40,857 nucleotides of DNA from Hyphomicrobiales bacterium (GTDB lineage: Bacteria > Pseudomonadota > Alphaproteobacteria > Rhizobiales > Beijerinckiaceae). Location: assembly GCA_947455995.1 (NCBI GenBank), contig CANGQA010000014.1:1-40857 (forward strand), written 5' to 3'. Positions 8,260 through 19,078 of the stretch are shown piece after piece (position 1 is the stretch's first letter; the number at the start of each line of letters is the position of its first letter). The translations under genes and the position numbers were made by a program. The notes beneath the pieces are model-generated. The model saw nothing but the letters and a program-made list of their open reading frames with translations. It was not told the origin of the DNA and made no database searches.

Positions 8260-9131
8260 GCTTTTTCCGCCACACGTTCACCAAAAATGCCTTGCGGCCG
8301 GAACACAAGGAAGGCCACCAACACCAAGAAAGCAAAGCCGTCCTTATAGGGAACAGAGACATAGGCCGCGCCGAAGGTTTCAATCACCCCCAAAGCCAAG
8401 CCGCCGATAATCGCCCCCGCCACATCGCCGAACCCGCCGATAATCGTGGCAGCAAAGGCTTTCAAGGCGATTGTGCCTCCCATATGGATCGACACGAACA
8501 GGATAGGAGCCACCAAAATCCCCGCCAGACCACCGATCATCGCGCTGTAGACGAAGGTTACCATGATCATTGTCGCCACCGGAATGCCCAACAATGAGGC
8601 CATTTCCTTATCCTGCGAGGTTGCTTGCAGCTTCTTGCCCAGCAAAGTGTGCTCGAAAAACCAATATTGGAAAGCCACCAGCACCACCGTGACGCCGATG
8701 ATCAGCAAGTATTGGGTATCCAGATAGACGGTACCAATATTGAAACCCGGAAAATCAAGAAGGTTCGACAGCACCTGGGGCTGGGGGCCATATAGCGCCA
8801 ATGTCGAATTGGACACCAGAATCGATGCCCCGATCGTGGAAATGATCACCGGCAAATAGGTGCGATGGCGCAAGGGGAAATAGACCCCCAGATTGAACAA
8901 GGCCCCGTAAATCGCCATGCCGCCGAGCGACAGGATAAACGAGATCCAGTATGGCCATTCCAGATCGACGGAAAAGATCACCATCAAGAAAGCCGCCACC
9001 ATCGAGAATTCGCCTTGTGCGAAATTGACGACATTGGTGGCACGAAAAATCAGCACAAAGCCCAGCGCCACAAGCGCGTAGACCGAACCAATGCCAATCC
9101 CCTGAAAGAGGAGTTGAAAAACAATGTCCAT
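8256..9131 (-). CDS. livH: LIV-type ABC transporter permease LivH (cassette 1)
   Basis: 291 residues, standard for LivH. Inner-membrane channel subunit that pairs with the LivM half of the fused downstream protein. Seen: the family start GIGIGSVYALVALGFVLIFRATNVVNFAQGE near residues 11-41, in which the NFAQGE box is characteristic, about eight hydrophobic segments, and the C-terminal FRPQGIFG motif. The stop overlaps the next start by four bases (ATGA). The preceding livK gene is 114 bases upstream, with a GC-rich hairpin in the gap. Confidence 0.92.
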   Translation of the reverse strand: MDIVFQLLFQGIGIGSVYALVALGFVLIFRATNVVNFAQGEFSMVAAFLMVIFSVDLEWPYWISFILSLGGMAIYGALFNLGVYFPLRHRTYLPVIISTIGASILVSNSTLALYGPQPQVLSNLLDFPGFNIGTVYLDTQYLLIIGVTVVLVAFQYWFFEHTLLGKKLQATSQDKEMASLLGIPVATMIMVTFVYSAMIGGLAGILVAPILFVSIHMGGTIALKAFAATIIGGFGDVAGAIIGGLALGVIETFGAAYVSVPYKDGFAFLVLVAFLVFRPQGIFGERVAEKA

Positions 9132-9191
9132 AAGATCACCGGAAGGTCATAATAACAGGCTGGAAACAGACAAGCTGCAACCGGAGGAAAC

Positions 9192-9223
9192 CGCCCCTCC
9201 TGCCAAACCGGCAAGGGGGGGCG
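9192..9223 (-). other. GC-rich intercistronic hairpin after livK (cassette 1)
   Basis: CGCCCCTCCTGCC pairs with GGCAAGGGGGGGCG around an AAACC loop, with one G-T pair and one bulged A. It lies between the livK stop and the livH start. There is no good T-run on the minus strand, so a partial terminator or a 3'-end-protecting stem is more likely than a full terminator. Confidence 0.65.
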
Positions 9224-9245
9224 ACCCTTTTATAGCGAAACCGGA

Positions 9246-10394
9246 TTAGGCCGGAAATTCGATATGCTTGGCAAATTCGATCTTGCCGCCGACATTCTTC
9301 ACGACATTGTAGCCGTGCAGACCATCACCATTGGCATCAAAATTATATTCGCCTTCAGCACCCTTGTAGCCTTTGATCGACAACATCGCGGCGCGCACGG
9401 CGTCCGGATCGGTCTTGCCAGCCTTGTTGATGGCCATTGCCAGCAAATGCATGCCGTCAAAGGTCCAGGAGGACTGGTTATCGGGTGCAACCTTCATCAT
9501 CGCGCGGTAGGTGTCGGCAAAGGCCTTGGCTTCCGGCGAGGATTCTTCGGCGTAATCGGCCACGCCATAGGTGTTATTGAGCGCGGCGCCGGCCAGCTTG
9601 ATCGCCGTGGTGTTGACGATAGAAGGCGAGCCGACCCAAGGCGCATTCACGCCAAGCTGGCGCAACTGGCGGGCAAAAATACCCAGATCATTCTCGAAGG
9701 TGAAATAGGACGAGATGATATCAATACCGGCCTGTTTCAAAGCCAGAACGACGGGCGTGAAATCCTGCGACTGGTTGGCATAGCCCTGGATCGCCACTGG
9801 TGTGACACCCAAAGCGAGCAAGGATGCTTCCAAGGCTTTCATGCCATTGGTACCGAACGCGTCGGTGGAGTGCACAATGCCCCACTTTTTCAAACCCAGT
9901 TCCTTCACACCGAATTCTGCAATGACCTTACCGGAGAAGGTATCATTCGGGCGGCAACGGAACAGCCATGGATTGCCGAGTTTGGTCAGTGTCGGATCGG
10001 TCCCGCCGAACATGGTCGGCTTGGCGATTTTGGCGATATCGGGCGCCATCGCATGCACCTGCGTCGACCGGATCGAGGTCACAAAGGCGACGATATCTGG
10101 ATTTGTTGCCAGTTTCGAGAAAGCCAGCACGGCGCCCGGATTGGTTGTCTGGTCATCTTCCGTGATGATTTCAACCTGTTTACCGAGGATGCCGCCTTTT
10201 TTGTTGATCTCATCCAGTGCAATTTTTGCACCGGCCATGGCATATTTGCCAGCTTCTGCAGCTGGTCCCGTGATGGGAACAACCTGACCGATTTTGATTG
10301 TCGCAGACTGCGCCGATGCGTTCCGCAAGAATGCAGGAGCTGCAACACCTAAAGCCAAAGCCGACGTAAAACTGCGCCGTGTAAAATTTGTCAT
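9246..10394 (-). CDS. livK: LIV-type ABC transporter periplasmic substrate-binding protein (cassette 1)
   Basis: 382 residues from the ATG at 10394, chosen because GGAGG lies five bases before it; in-frame starts at 10397 and 10406 sit too close to or inside that site. The export signal begins NFTRRSFTSALALGVAAP and ends ASAQ; the RR-x-F pattern suggests a possible Tat substrate. The mature part shows the type-1 periplasmic binding fold: IKIGQVVPITGPAAE at the start, ALDEINKKGGILGKQVEII, and VVHGH-free C-terminal lobes with WTFDGMHLLAMAI. It captures the ligand for the permease encoded downstream. Divergence from pobA hints at an aromatic ligand, but the ligand cannot be read from sequence. 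Confidence 0.92.
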   Translation of the reverse strand: MTNFTRRSFTSALALGVAAPAFLRNASAQSATIKIGQVVPITGPAAEAGKYAMAGAKIALDEINKKGGILGKQVEIITEDDQTTNPGAVLAFSKLATNPDIVAFVTSIRSTQVHAMAPDIAKIAKPTMFGGTDPTLTKLGNPWLFRCRPNDTFSGKVIAEFGVKELGLKKWGIVHSTDAFGTNGMKALEASLLALGVTPVAIQGYANQSQDFTPVVLALKQAGIDIISSYFTFENDLGIFARQLRQLGVNAPWVGSPSIVNTTAIKLAGAALNNTYGVADYAEESSPEAKAFADTYRAMMKVAPDNQSSWTFDGMHLLAMAINKAGKTDPDAVRAAMLSIKGYKGAEGEYNFDANGDGLHGYNVVKNVGGKIEFAKHIEFPA

Positions 10395-11819
<1,425 letters not shown>

Positions 11820-11844
11820 CCAGCATCGCATAAGGACTGATTTG

Positions 11845-12696
11845 ATGGCCGACGACAAACAGCACAAACTGGTGGCGCAACTTTCTGCAAGCGAGCCTTC
11901 GGTCGAATTGTCGGCACCGTCCCATCCCAAACTGTCCTCAGACCAACAACTTGCCTCTCCCACCTATCGTCTGCCAATTCTCGATCAGGATTTTCTGTTG
12001 AGCGACTCCCAGCGCGGGATGCGGTTTATGCTGGAATACGAAAAAACCGAGGAGATCATGCGGGCATGGAAGATCATGTCCACTGTGGTGGTGTTCGGCA
12101 GCGCACGGGTGCGCGAGGACGGGCCGGGCCGTCAACCCTTCTGGTATCACGAGGCCCGCCGCTTCGCCAGCATGTGTTCGGCCCATGGCACCGACCCCGA
12201 CCCGGTCACCGGGGAGCGTCACAATGTCATTTGTACGGGCGGAGGACCCGGTATCATGGAAGCGGCCAATCGCGGTGCTTTCGAGGTTGGGGCCCCTTCG
12301 ATCGGGCTCAATATCACCTTGCCGCATGAACAATGCCCCAATCCCTATATGACACCGGAATTGACCATGAATTTCCATTATTTCGCCATGCGGAAAATGC
12401 ATTTTGCCATGCGCGCATGTGCCATAGTCGCCTTTCCGGGCGGGTTCGGTACATTTGATGAATTGTTTGAATTGCTCACTCTCAGCCAGACCGGAAAATC
12501 AACGAAAAGCCGGTTTGTGCTGTTCGACAAAACCTATTGGTCAAGCGTCGTCAATTTTGACGCTTTGGTCAGTTATGGCATGATCAGCCAATCCGATCTC
12601 GATTTGATCCATTACGCCGAGACCGCCGAACAGGCTTGGGAAATGATCGAGCAAGACCAGCTCAACAATAAGGCAAAAACAAACCATAAATCCTGA
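11845..12696 (+). CDS. LOG-family protein (putative cytokinin riboside 5'-monophosphate phosphoribohydrolase type)
   Basis: 283 residues from the ATG at 11845, supported by AAGGA eight bases upstream; the frame is open earlier but would overlap pobA. Seen: VVVFGSARV at 81-89, GGGPGIMEAANRG at 132-144, the paired RK at 183-184, and the hallmark PGGFGTFDE at 198-206. LOG proteins hydrolyse nucleoside monophosphates to base plus ribose phosphate, including cytokinin precursors. Long bacterial members of this group are poorly studied. About 75 residues precede the Rossmann-like core, an extension that shorter LOG proteins lack. It probably shares the pobA transcript, but no link to 4-hydroxybenzoate metabolism is evident. 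Confidence 0.87.
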   Translation: MADDKQHKLVAQLSASEPSVELSAPSHPKLSSDQQLASPTYRLPILDQDFLLSDSQRGMRFMLEYEKTEEIMRAWKIMSTVVVFGSARVREDGPGRQPFWYHEARRFASMCSAHGTDPDPVTGERHNVICTGGGPGIMEAANRGAFEVGAPSIGLNITLPHEQCPNPYMTPELTMNFHYFAMRKMHFAMRACAIVAFPGGFGTFDELFELLTLSQTGKSTKSRFVLFDKTYWSSVVNFDALVSYGMISQSDLDLIHYAETAEQAWEMIEQDQLNNKAKTNHKS

Positions 12697-12775
12697 TAAA
12701 TACAGTCGAAATATCTTGAATTGATCTGCATTTATCCGAAAATTTGATGGTGTATTCTGTAAAGGAGAGGCTCTT

Positions 12776-14200
12776 ATGGGTGATTTTGATGTAGCGATCA
12801 GGGGCGGCACGGTGGTGACGGCTTCAGATGTGATGCAATGCGATATCGGCATCAAGGACGGCCGCATCACCGCGCTTGCGGATAGCATCTCAGGGGCCAT
12901 GTCAGAGATCGACGCCACCGGACTTCTGGTCATGCCAGGCGGCATCGATAGCCACGTGCATCTGTGCCAGAACAGCCCCGGCATTAGAATGGCCGATGAT
13001 TTTGTCTCCGGTTCGATGGCGGCCGTTGCCGGGGGCAACACCACCATCATACCCTTTGCCACCCAACCGCGCGGTGCCTCCTTGCGCGACAGCGTGACAC
13101 AGTATCAAAAACTCGCGGAAGGAAATTGTATTGCCGACTACGGCATCCATCTGATTATCACCGATCCGACACCGTCCATTTTGGGACAGGAATTACCCGC
13201 TCTGGTCGCCGATGGCTATACCTCGTTCAAAGTGTTCATGACCTATGACGATATGGTTCTCAATGATCGCCAGTTGCTTGATGTGTTCGATGTCGCACGG
13301 CGAGAGAAGGCCTTGGTGATGGTCCATTGTGAGGGCTATGATTCCATCAAATTCATGACCGAAAGGCTAGAAGCGGCAGGCCGCACCGCGCCCTACTATC
13401 ATGGCAAATCCCGCCCCGAACTGGTCGAGCGCGAGGCTGCCCATCGTGCCATCAGCCATGCCGAACTGGTCGATGTGCCGATCATGATCGTGCATGTATC
13501 GGGCCGCCAGGCAATGGAGCAAATCCGCTGGGCGCAACAGCGCGGACTTAAAGTCTATGGCGAAACCTGCCCACAATATATTTCTCTTACCGAAGAGGAT
13601 ATGAAGGGGAATAATTTCGACGAAACAGGCGGCAAATATGTCTGCTCCCCACCCCCGCGTGACAGCGCAGGTTGGGATGCGATCTGGGAAGGTTTACGCA
13701 CCGGCGTTTTCCAGACGTTCTCATCCGATCATTGCCCCTTTATTTATGACAGCCCGGAGGGCAAGCTCAACCCCAAGGGCAAACAATCGTTCCGCTATGT
13801 CCCCAATGGTATTCCAGGTGTTGAAACACGCTTGCCGATCCTGTTCTCGGAAGGGGTATCCAAAGGCCGCATCACGCTGGAACAATTTGTTGCACTGACC
13901 TCGACCAACCATGCCAAGATTTATGGCCTCTACCCGCAAAAGGGCTCGATTGCCGTGGGAGCGGATGCCGATCTGGTTCTGTGGGATGCAAACCGCACAG
14001 TGACAATCTCGCAATCGCTGCTGCATCACGGCTCGGACTACACACCTTGGGAAGGTTACGAGGTCAAAGGTTGGCCGGTCAAAACCATTCTGCGCGGAAA
14101 TATCGTGTTTGAAGATGGCAAAGTCCTCGGCAAACCTGGCTCAGGCCGTTTCCTCAAACGTGCGCTGTCACCCTATGCAGTGCCGAATGGTACAGATTGA
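12776..14200 (+). CDS. hydA: Dihydropyrimidinase / D-hydantoinase-type amidohydrolase
   Basis: 474 residues, normal for the family. Opens cyclic ureides (dihydropyrimidines or 5-substituted hydantoins) to N-carbamoyl amino acids using two divalent metals. Seen: metal ligands His60 and His62 in GGIDSHVHL, the lysine expected to be carbamylated, Lys152, in SFKVFMTY, His184 in MVHCEG, His240 in IVHVSG and Asp318 in SSDHCPF; the set is complete. A strong AAGGAGAGG lies just upstream of the ATG. It precedes a complete LIV importer on the same strand, so the importer may bring in a hydantoin- or pyrimidine-like compound (inference). No N-carbamoylase is visible in the window, so the next step would be encoded elsewhere. 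Confidence 0.92.
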   Translation: MGDFDVAIRGGTVVTASDVMQCDIGIKDGRITALADSISGAMSEIDATGLLVMPGGIDSHVHLCQNSPGIRMADDFVSGSMAAVAGGNTTIIPFATQPRGASLRDSVTQYQKLAEGNCIADYGIHLIITDPTPSILGQELPALVADGYTSFKVFMTYDDMVLNDRQLLDVFDVARREKALVMVHCEGYDSIKFMTERLEAAGRTAPYYHGKSRPELVEREAAHRAISHAELVDVPIMIVHVSGRQAMEQIRWAQQRGLKVYGETCPQYISLTEEDMKGNNFDETGGKYVCSPPPRDSAGWDAIWEGLRTGVFQTFSSDHCPFIYDSPEGKLNPKGKQSFRYVPNGIPGVETRLPILFSEGVSKGRITLEQFVALTSTNHAKIYGLYPQKGSIAVGADADLVLWDANRTVTISQSLLHHGSDYTPWEGYEVKGWPVKTILRGNIVFEDGKVLGKPGSGRFLKRALSPYAVPNGTD

Positions 14201-14261
14201 ACAGCAGTCTCAACAAGAAACGAGATCAGACCAGATTTCGCGCGGGCGTGAGGCCGTTGCC

Positions 14262-14291
14262 TTGACGCTCGTGCCGACAAGACGGTAAAAT
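14262..14291 (+). promoter_or_regulatory. Sigma-70-like promoter ahead of cassette-2 livK
   Basis: TTGACG at 14262-14267, an 18-base spacer, then TAAAAT at 14286-14291. Each box matches the consensus at five of six positions. It lies about 73 bases before the livK start and would give cassette 2 a transcript separate from the hydantoinase gene. Confidence 0.6.
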
Positions 14292-14325
14292 GTTCGCAAT
14301 ATGAAAAAACGTTCGCATGATGAAC
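14292..14325 (+). promoter_or_regulatory. Paired operator-like sites GTTC-N7-GAAM overlapping the transcription start
   Basis: Two similar 15-base sites, GTTCGCAATATGAAA at 14292-14306 and GTTCGCATGATGAAC at 14311-14325, lie 19 bases apart (about two helical turns) directly after the -10 box. The second is a perfect GTTC-N7-GAAC inverted repeat; the first has one mismatch. The position is typical of repression, with a regulator dimer on each site. The half-site resembles operators of IclR-type regulators, but that family assignment is inference and no regulator gene is nearby. Confidence 0.5.
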
Positions 14326-14363
14326 AAACCACATGCAGAACCGATCACAAGAGAGGGACACCG

Positions 14364-15566
14364 ATGAGCAAACATCCATTTTCCAAACGCGTCTTGCTGA
14401 CCGCCTCTGTGGTGGCTGGCTTGGGCCTGCTGGCCCCTCAGCTGTCGCAGCCGGCATCGGCGCAAGAGACGGTTAAAATCGGCATGATCCTGCCCATGAC
14501 CGGTCCCTCCAGCTCGACGGGACGGCAACAGGAAGCAGCCGCCAAATTGTTTATCCAGCAAAATGGCGCAACTGTTGCCGGCAAGAAAATCGAACTGATC
14601 GTCAAGGACGACACCGGCGCTCCTGATGTGACCAAGCGTCTGGCGCAGGAACTGATTGTCAATGATAAGGTCAGCGTGCTGCTTGGGTTCGGCTTGACAC
14701 CTCTCGCACTGTCTGTTGCTCCGCTTGCAACGCAAGCCAAGGTGCCACAGATCGTGACTGCGGCAGCAACCGCGATGATTACCGAACAATCGCCTTTCAT
14801 CGTGCGCACCAGCTTCACACTGCCACAGGCATCGGTGCCGATGGCGGAATGGAGCCTGAAAAACAACATCAAGAAAGTGGTGACACTGGTCACAGACTAC
14901 GGCCCCGGCCTTGATGCTGAAAAATGGTTCAGTGACACCATGACCAAAGGCGGCGGAACGGTTGTAGAAAATCTGCGTGTCCCTTTGCGCAATCCCGATT
15001 TTGCACCCTTCCTGCAACGCGTCAAAGATGCCTCGCCTGATGCTGTCTTTGTATTTGTGCCCTCGGGCTTTGGTGCAGCTTTCATGAAACAATTTGTTGA
15101 ACGCGGCTTCGACAAAGCCGGCATCAAGCTGATTGCCACCGGCGATGTGACCGATGACGATCTGTTACAGGAAATCGGTGATCCTGCCCTTGGGGTCGTC
15201 AACACCCATCACTATTCGGCGTCACATGCCTCGCCCGAAAACAAGGTTTTTGTGGAGGCATTCCGCAAAGCCAACAACAATATGCGCCCCAACTTTATGG
15301 CCGTTGGTGCCTATGACGGCATGCAGCTGATCTACAAGTCACTGGAAAAGACCAAAGGCAATACAGATGGCGAAACCCTGATTGCCGCCATGAAAGGGAT
15401 GAGCTGGACCTCGGTACGCGGCCCTGTCTCGATTGATCCCGACACGCGCGACATCGTCCAGAACATCTATGTGCGCAAGGTCGAAAAGGTTGGCAACGAA
15501 CTCTACAATCAGGAATTTGCGACCATTGAAGCGGTCAAGGATCCTTTCAAGGCCGCCAAGAAATAA
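14364..15566 (+). CDS. livK: LIV-type ABC transporter periplasmic substrate-binding protein (cassette 2)
   Basis: 400 residues from the ATG at 14364, supported by GAGAGGGA upstream; an earlier in-frame ATG at 14301 overlaps the operator-like repeats and has no ribosome site. Signal peptide of about 34 residues (KRVLLTASVVAGLGLLAPQL, ending ASAQ). The mature part starts VKIGMILPMTGPSSSTGRQQ and has the two-lobe binding fold with VDYGPGLD-like hinge sequence and VGAYDGMQLIYKSLEK near the end. It delivers ligand to the LivHMGF complex encoded next. The association with a hydantoinase suggests a cyclic ureide, and the downstream methyltransferase suggests a methylated compound; neither is proved. 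Confidence 0.92.
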   Translation: MSKHPFSKRVLLTASVVAGLGLLAPQLSQPASAQETVKIGMILPMTGPSSSTGRQQEAAAKLFIQQNGATVAGKKIELIVKDDTGAPDVTKRLAQELIVNDKVSVLLGFGLTPLALSVAPLATQAKVPQIVTAAATAMITEQSPFIVRTSFTLPQASVPMAEWSLKNNIKKVVTLVTDYGPGLDAEKWFSDTMTKGGGTVVENLRVPLRNPDFAPFLQRVKDASPDAVFVFVPSGFGAAFMKQFVERGFDKAGIKLIATGDVTDDDLLQEIGDPALGVVNTHHYSASHASPENKVFVEAFRKANNNMRPNFMAVGAYDGMQLIYKSLEKTKGNTDGETLIAAMKGMSWTSVRGPVSIDPDTRDIVQNIYVRKVEKVGNELYNQEFATIEAVKDPFKAAKK

Positions 15567-15604
15567 TATCGCGTTTTCATAAAAGAGGCGCAACTGCATC
15601 ACGA

Positions 15605-15646
15605 GGGGGGGCGAGAACGGTAAGAATGAAGCCGTTTCGTCCCCCC
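15605..15646 (+). other. Strong intercistronic hairpin after livK (cassette 2)
   Basis: GGGGGGGCGAGAACGG at 15605-15620 pairs with CCGTTTCGTCCCCCC at 15632-15646, with one mismatch and one bulge, around an 11-base loop. No T-run follows. It lies between the livK stop and the livH start and could stabilise the livK message or partly stop transcription, giving excess binding protein over membrane subunits. Confidence 0.75.
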
Positions 15647-15711
15647 GTTATTCAAACAAGCTTTTCCGATTGCTTTGATCCCGAAGCCGACGACATGAAA
15701 AGACTCCTCCC

Positions 15712-16572
15712 ATGCTGACGATCCTCTTTGATGGCATAGCTTACGGGATGCTCCTGTTCGTGCTGGCTTGCGGGCTCAGCGTAACCATGGGCCTGATGAA
15801 TTTTATCAACCTGTCGCATGGCGTTTTTTCGATGGCGGGCGGCTATATCACGGCATTTCTCATCAACCGCTGGGGCCTGCCATTTCTTCTCTGCCTGCCT
15901 TTGGCATTTATCTTTTCAGCTGCGCTCGGCATGCTTCTCGAGCGCACGCTCTATCGTCGGCTTTATGCACGCAGCCATCTTGATCAGGTCTTATTCACCA
16001 TCGGCATTGTCTTCATGGCGGTGGCCGCTGTTGACTATGTGATTGGCTCGCAGCAACAAACCGTCAAATTGCCAGACATGCTAAAAGGCCGCATCGATAT
16101 TTTTGGCGGCAGCATTGGCCTCTATCGTGTGTTCATCATTGTATTGTGCGGTTGCTTGGCTGCGACCATCCAGATGTTGCTGGTCAAGACAAGGTTCGGC
16201 AGCCAGCTGCGTGCTGCTGTTGATGATCCGCGGGTGGCGCGCGGCATGGGCATCAATGTCAACACGGTATTTGCCATTACGTTTGCCGTTGGCTCGGGAC
16301 TGGCTGGGCTGGGCGGCGCCTTGGGAACCGATATTCTCGGAATGGATCCGACCTTCCCGATCAAATTCATGATCTATTTTCTGATCGTGGTGACGGTCGG
16401 AGGGACCAGCGGTATCATGGGAGCCTTTTTTGCATCACTGATCCTCGGCATTGCCGATGTTGGCGGTAAATATTACGTGCCACAAATCGGCGCCTTCATC
16501 ATCTATGCCTTGATGGTGGTTGTGCTGATCATCCGCCCTCAAGGCTTGTTCAGCCGGAGCAGGGGAAAATGA
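15712..16572 (+). CDS. livH: LIV-type ABC transporter permease LivH (cassette 2)
   Basis: 286 residues. Channel half of the cassette-2 importer in the inner membrane. Seen: the N-terminal GIAYGMLLFVLACGLSVTMG and the NFINLSHGVFSMAGGY box, where the usual NFAQGE is replaced by NLSHGV as in several LivH subfamilies, multiple hydrophobic segments, the coupling loop near RFGSQLRAAVDDPRVARGMG, and the C-terminal IRPQGLFS. The stop overlaps livM by four bases (ATGA), so translation is coupled. It is 145 bases after livK, with a strong hairpin in the gap. Confidence 0.93.
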   Translation: MLTILFDGIAYGMLLFVLACGLSVTMGLMNFINLSHGVFSMAGGYITAFLINRWGLPFLLCLPLAFIFSAALGMLLERTLYRRLYARSHLDQVLFTIGIVFMAVAAVDYVIGSQQQTVKLPDMLKGRIDIFGGSIGLYRVFIIVLCGCLAATIQMLLVKTRFGSQLRAAVDDPRVARGMGINVNTVFAITFAVGSGLAGLGGALGTDILGMDPTFPIKFMIYFLIVVTVGGTSGIMGAFFASLILGIADVGGKYYVPQIGAFIIYALMVVVLIIRPQGLFSRSRGK

Positions 16573-17561
16573 GCATGACCGCGTCCACCCATGACATGAT
16601 GCTTGAACAGGCACGCTGGCGCTGGAGCGAGAGCCTGTTCTGGATCTTGAGTGTTCTCGTATTGTTCGTTTTTCCGTCAAAAGCTCTGTTGTTCAGCCAG
16701 ATTGCCATTATGGGCCTGTTCGCTTTGTCGCTTGATCTGATTCTCGGCTATGGCGGCATTGTCTCGCTCGGCCATGCCGCCTTTTTCGGTGTCGGCGCCT
16801 ATGCGGCAGGGCTGATGGCCAAACATGGTTTAGGCGATCCGTTGCTTGGACTCGCGGTAGCCGCTTGTGTGGCCGCCTGCATCGGCTGGCTGACCAGTTT
16901 CCTGCTGTTGCGCGGCAGTGATCTGACACGACTGATGGTGACCTTGGGCATTGCGCTGATGTTGTTCGAACTGGCCAATCGTATGGCATCCATTACCGGC
17001 GGAGCCGATGGCTTGCAGGGCATGATGGTCGGTCCGGTCCTCGGCCTGTTCAGTTTCGATCTGTTTGGCAAGACCGCCTATCTCTATTCGCTAGCGGTTC
17101 TGTTCGTGCTGTTTCTGCTTTCCAGAAAAATTGTCCATTCGACATTTGGCCTGTCCTTGCGCGCAGTCAAAGGCAATATCTTGCGCGCTGGCGCGATCGG
17201 CATTTCGGCCTCGAGCAGGCTGGTGGCCATCTACACGCTTTCAGCTGCTATTGCAGGCATTGCTGGCGCGCTTTCGGCACAGACGACCCAGCTTGTCTCG
17301 CTGGATGTGCTGGACTTCCATCGCTCGGCGGACGTGATGCTTGTGCTGGTGATCGGCGGGGTCGGCTGGCTCTATGGCGGTATCATCGGTGCGATCATGT
17401 TTACCCTGATGCAGGATTGGCTGGCTGGCATCACCCCGCAATATTGGGAATTCTGGATCGGGCTTGTGCTGGTCTGTCTGGTTCTGGTCGGCCATGACCG
17501 GATCAAGACCGGCTTCCAATCCATCACAGCACGCGTCAGCGGCAAAGGGGGTGCGGCATGA
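16569..17561 (+). CDS. livM: LIV-type ABC transporter permease LivM (cassette 2)
   Basis: 330 residues, the second channel subunit. Seen: LILGYGGIVSLGHAAFFGVGAY near residues 57-78, the LivM hallmark, then successive hydrophobic segments, the coupling-loop region FGLSLRAVKGNILRAGAIG, and a GGVGWLYGGIIGAIMF segment before the C-terminus. Overlaps the stop of livH and the start of livG by four bases each. Unlike cassette 1, it is not fused to the ATPase. Confidence 0.93.
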   Translation: MSMTASTHDMMLEQARWRWSESLFWILSVLVLFVFPSKALLFSQIAIMGLFALSLDLILGYGGIVSLGHAAFFGVGAYAAGLMAKHGLGDPLLGLAVAACVAACIGWLTSFLLLRGSDLTRLMVTLGIALMLFELANRMASITGGADGLQGMMVGPVLGLFSFDLFGKTAYLYSLAVLFVLFLLSRKIVHSTFGLSLRAVKGNILRAGAIGISASSRLVAIYTLSAAIAGIAGALSAQTTQLVSLDVLDFHRSADVMLVLVIGGVGWLYGGIIGAIMFTLMQDWLAGITPQYWEFWIGLVLVCLVLVGHDRIKTGFQSITARVSGKGGAA

Positions 17562-18302
17562 GCATCGCACTGGCCACGCATGAACTTGTGAAAAACTTTG
17601 GTGGCTTGCGGGCCACTGATCATGTGTCCCTCACCATCCATACCGGTGCCCGCCACGCTTTGATCGGACCGAACGGCGCGGGGAAAACCACATTGATCAA
17701 TCTGTTGACAGGTGTTCTGACACCTTCGCAGGGCACCATCATGCTGGAAGGCACCAACATCACCCGCCTCAGCCAGCATGCGCGGGTGCAGCGGGGGCTG
17801 GTCCGAACCTTCCAGATCAACCAGCTGTTTGCCGATATGAGCCCGCTTCAGTCGCTGTGTCTGGCGGTGTCCGAGCGCCACCAGCAGGGCCGTGACTGGT
17901 GGCATGTTGCGGGATCCAACAAATCCTTTGTCGACGAGGCCGAAGATATTCTGACCCGCTTCGGGCTGAGCGATGTGATGATGCAACAAACCCGTTTCTT
18001 GCCCTATGGCAAACAACGTCTGCTTGAAATCGCTTTGGCCATTGCCTGCAAGCCGCGCGTATTGCTGCTCGATGAGCCTGCCGCGGGCGTGCCGGAAGAA
18101 GAACGCCATGAAATTATCGATATTCTAGCCGACCTCCCCAAAGATGTGACTGTGGTGCTGATCGAGCATGATATGGATCTGGTGTTCAGTTTTGCCGATC
18201 GGATCTCGGTGCTGGTCAATGGAGCTTTACTGACCGAGGGCGGGGTCGACGAGATCGCGCGTGATCCACAAGTGCGTGCGGTGTATTTGGGAGAATCCGG
18301 CC

Positions 18303-18310
<8 letters not shown>
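17558..18310 (+). CDS. livG: LIV-type ABC transporter ATP-binding protein LivG (cassette 2)
   Basis: 250 residues. Seen: Walker A GPNGAGKTT at 37-45, LVRTFQINQLF (the LivG-type RTFQ box), signature LPYGKQR at 148-154, Walker B LLLDEPAAG from 169, and switch His in IEHDMD. All catalytic residues are present. Works with LivF to energise uptake through LivHM. Overlaps livM by four bases and livF by eight. Confidence 0.94.
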
Positions 18311-19067
<757 letters not shown>

Positions 19068-19078
19068 AGGAACCAGCC

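Noticed and set aside
9264-10352. Long plus-strand open frame of 362 codons across livK of cassette 1
   Set aside because: It is antisense to a well-supported binding-protein gene and its product resembles no protein family.
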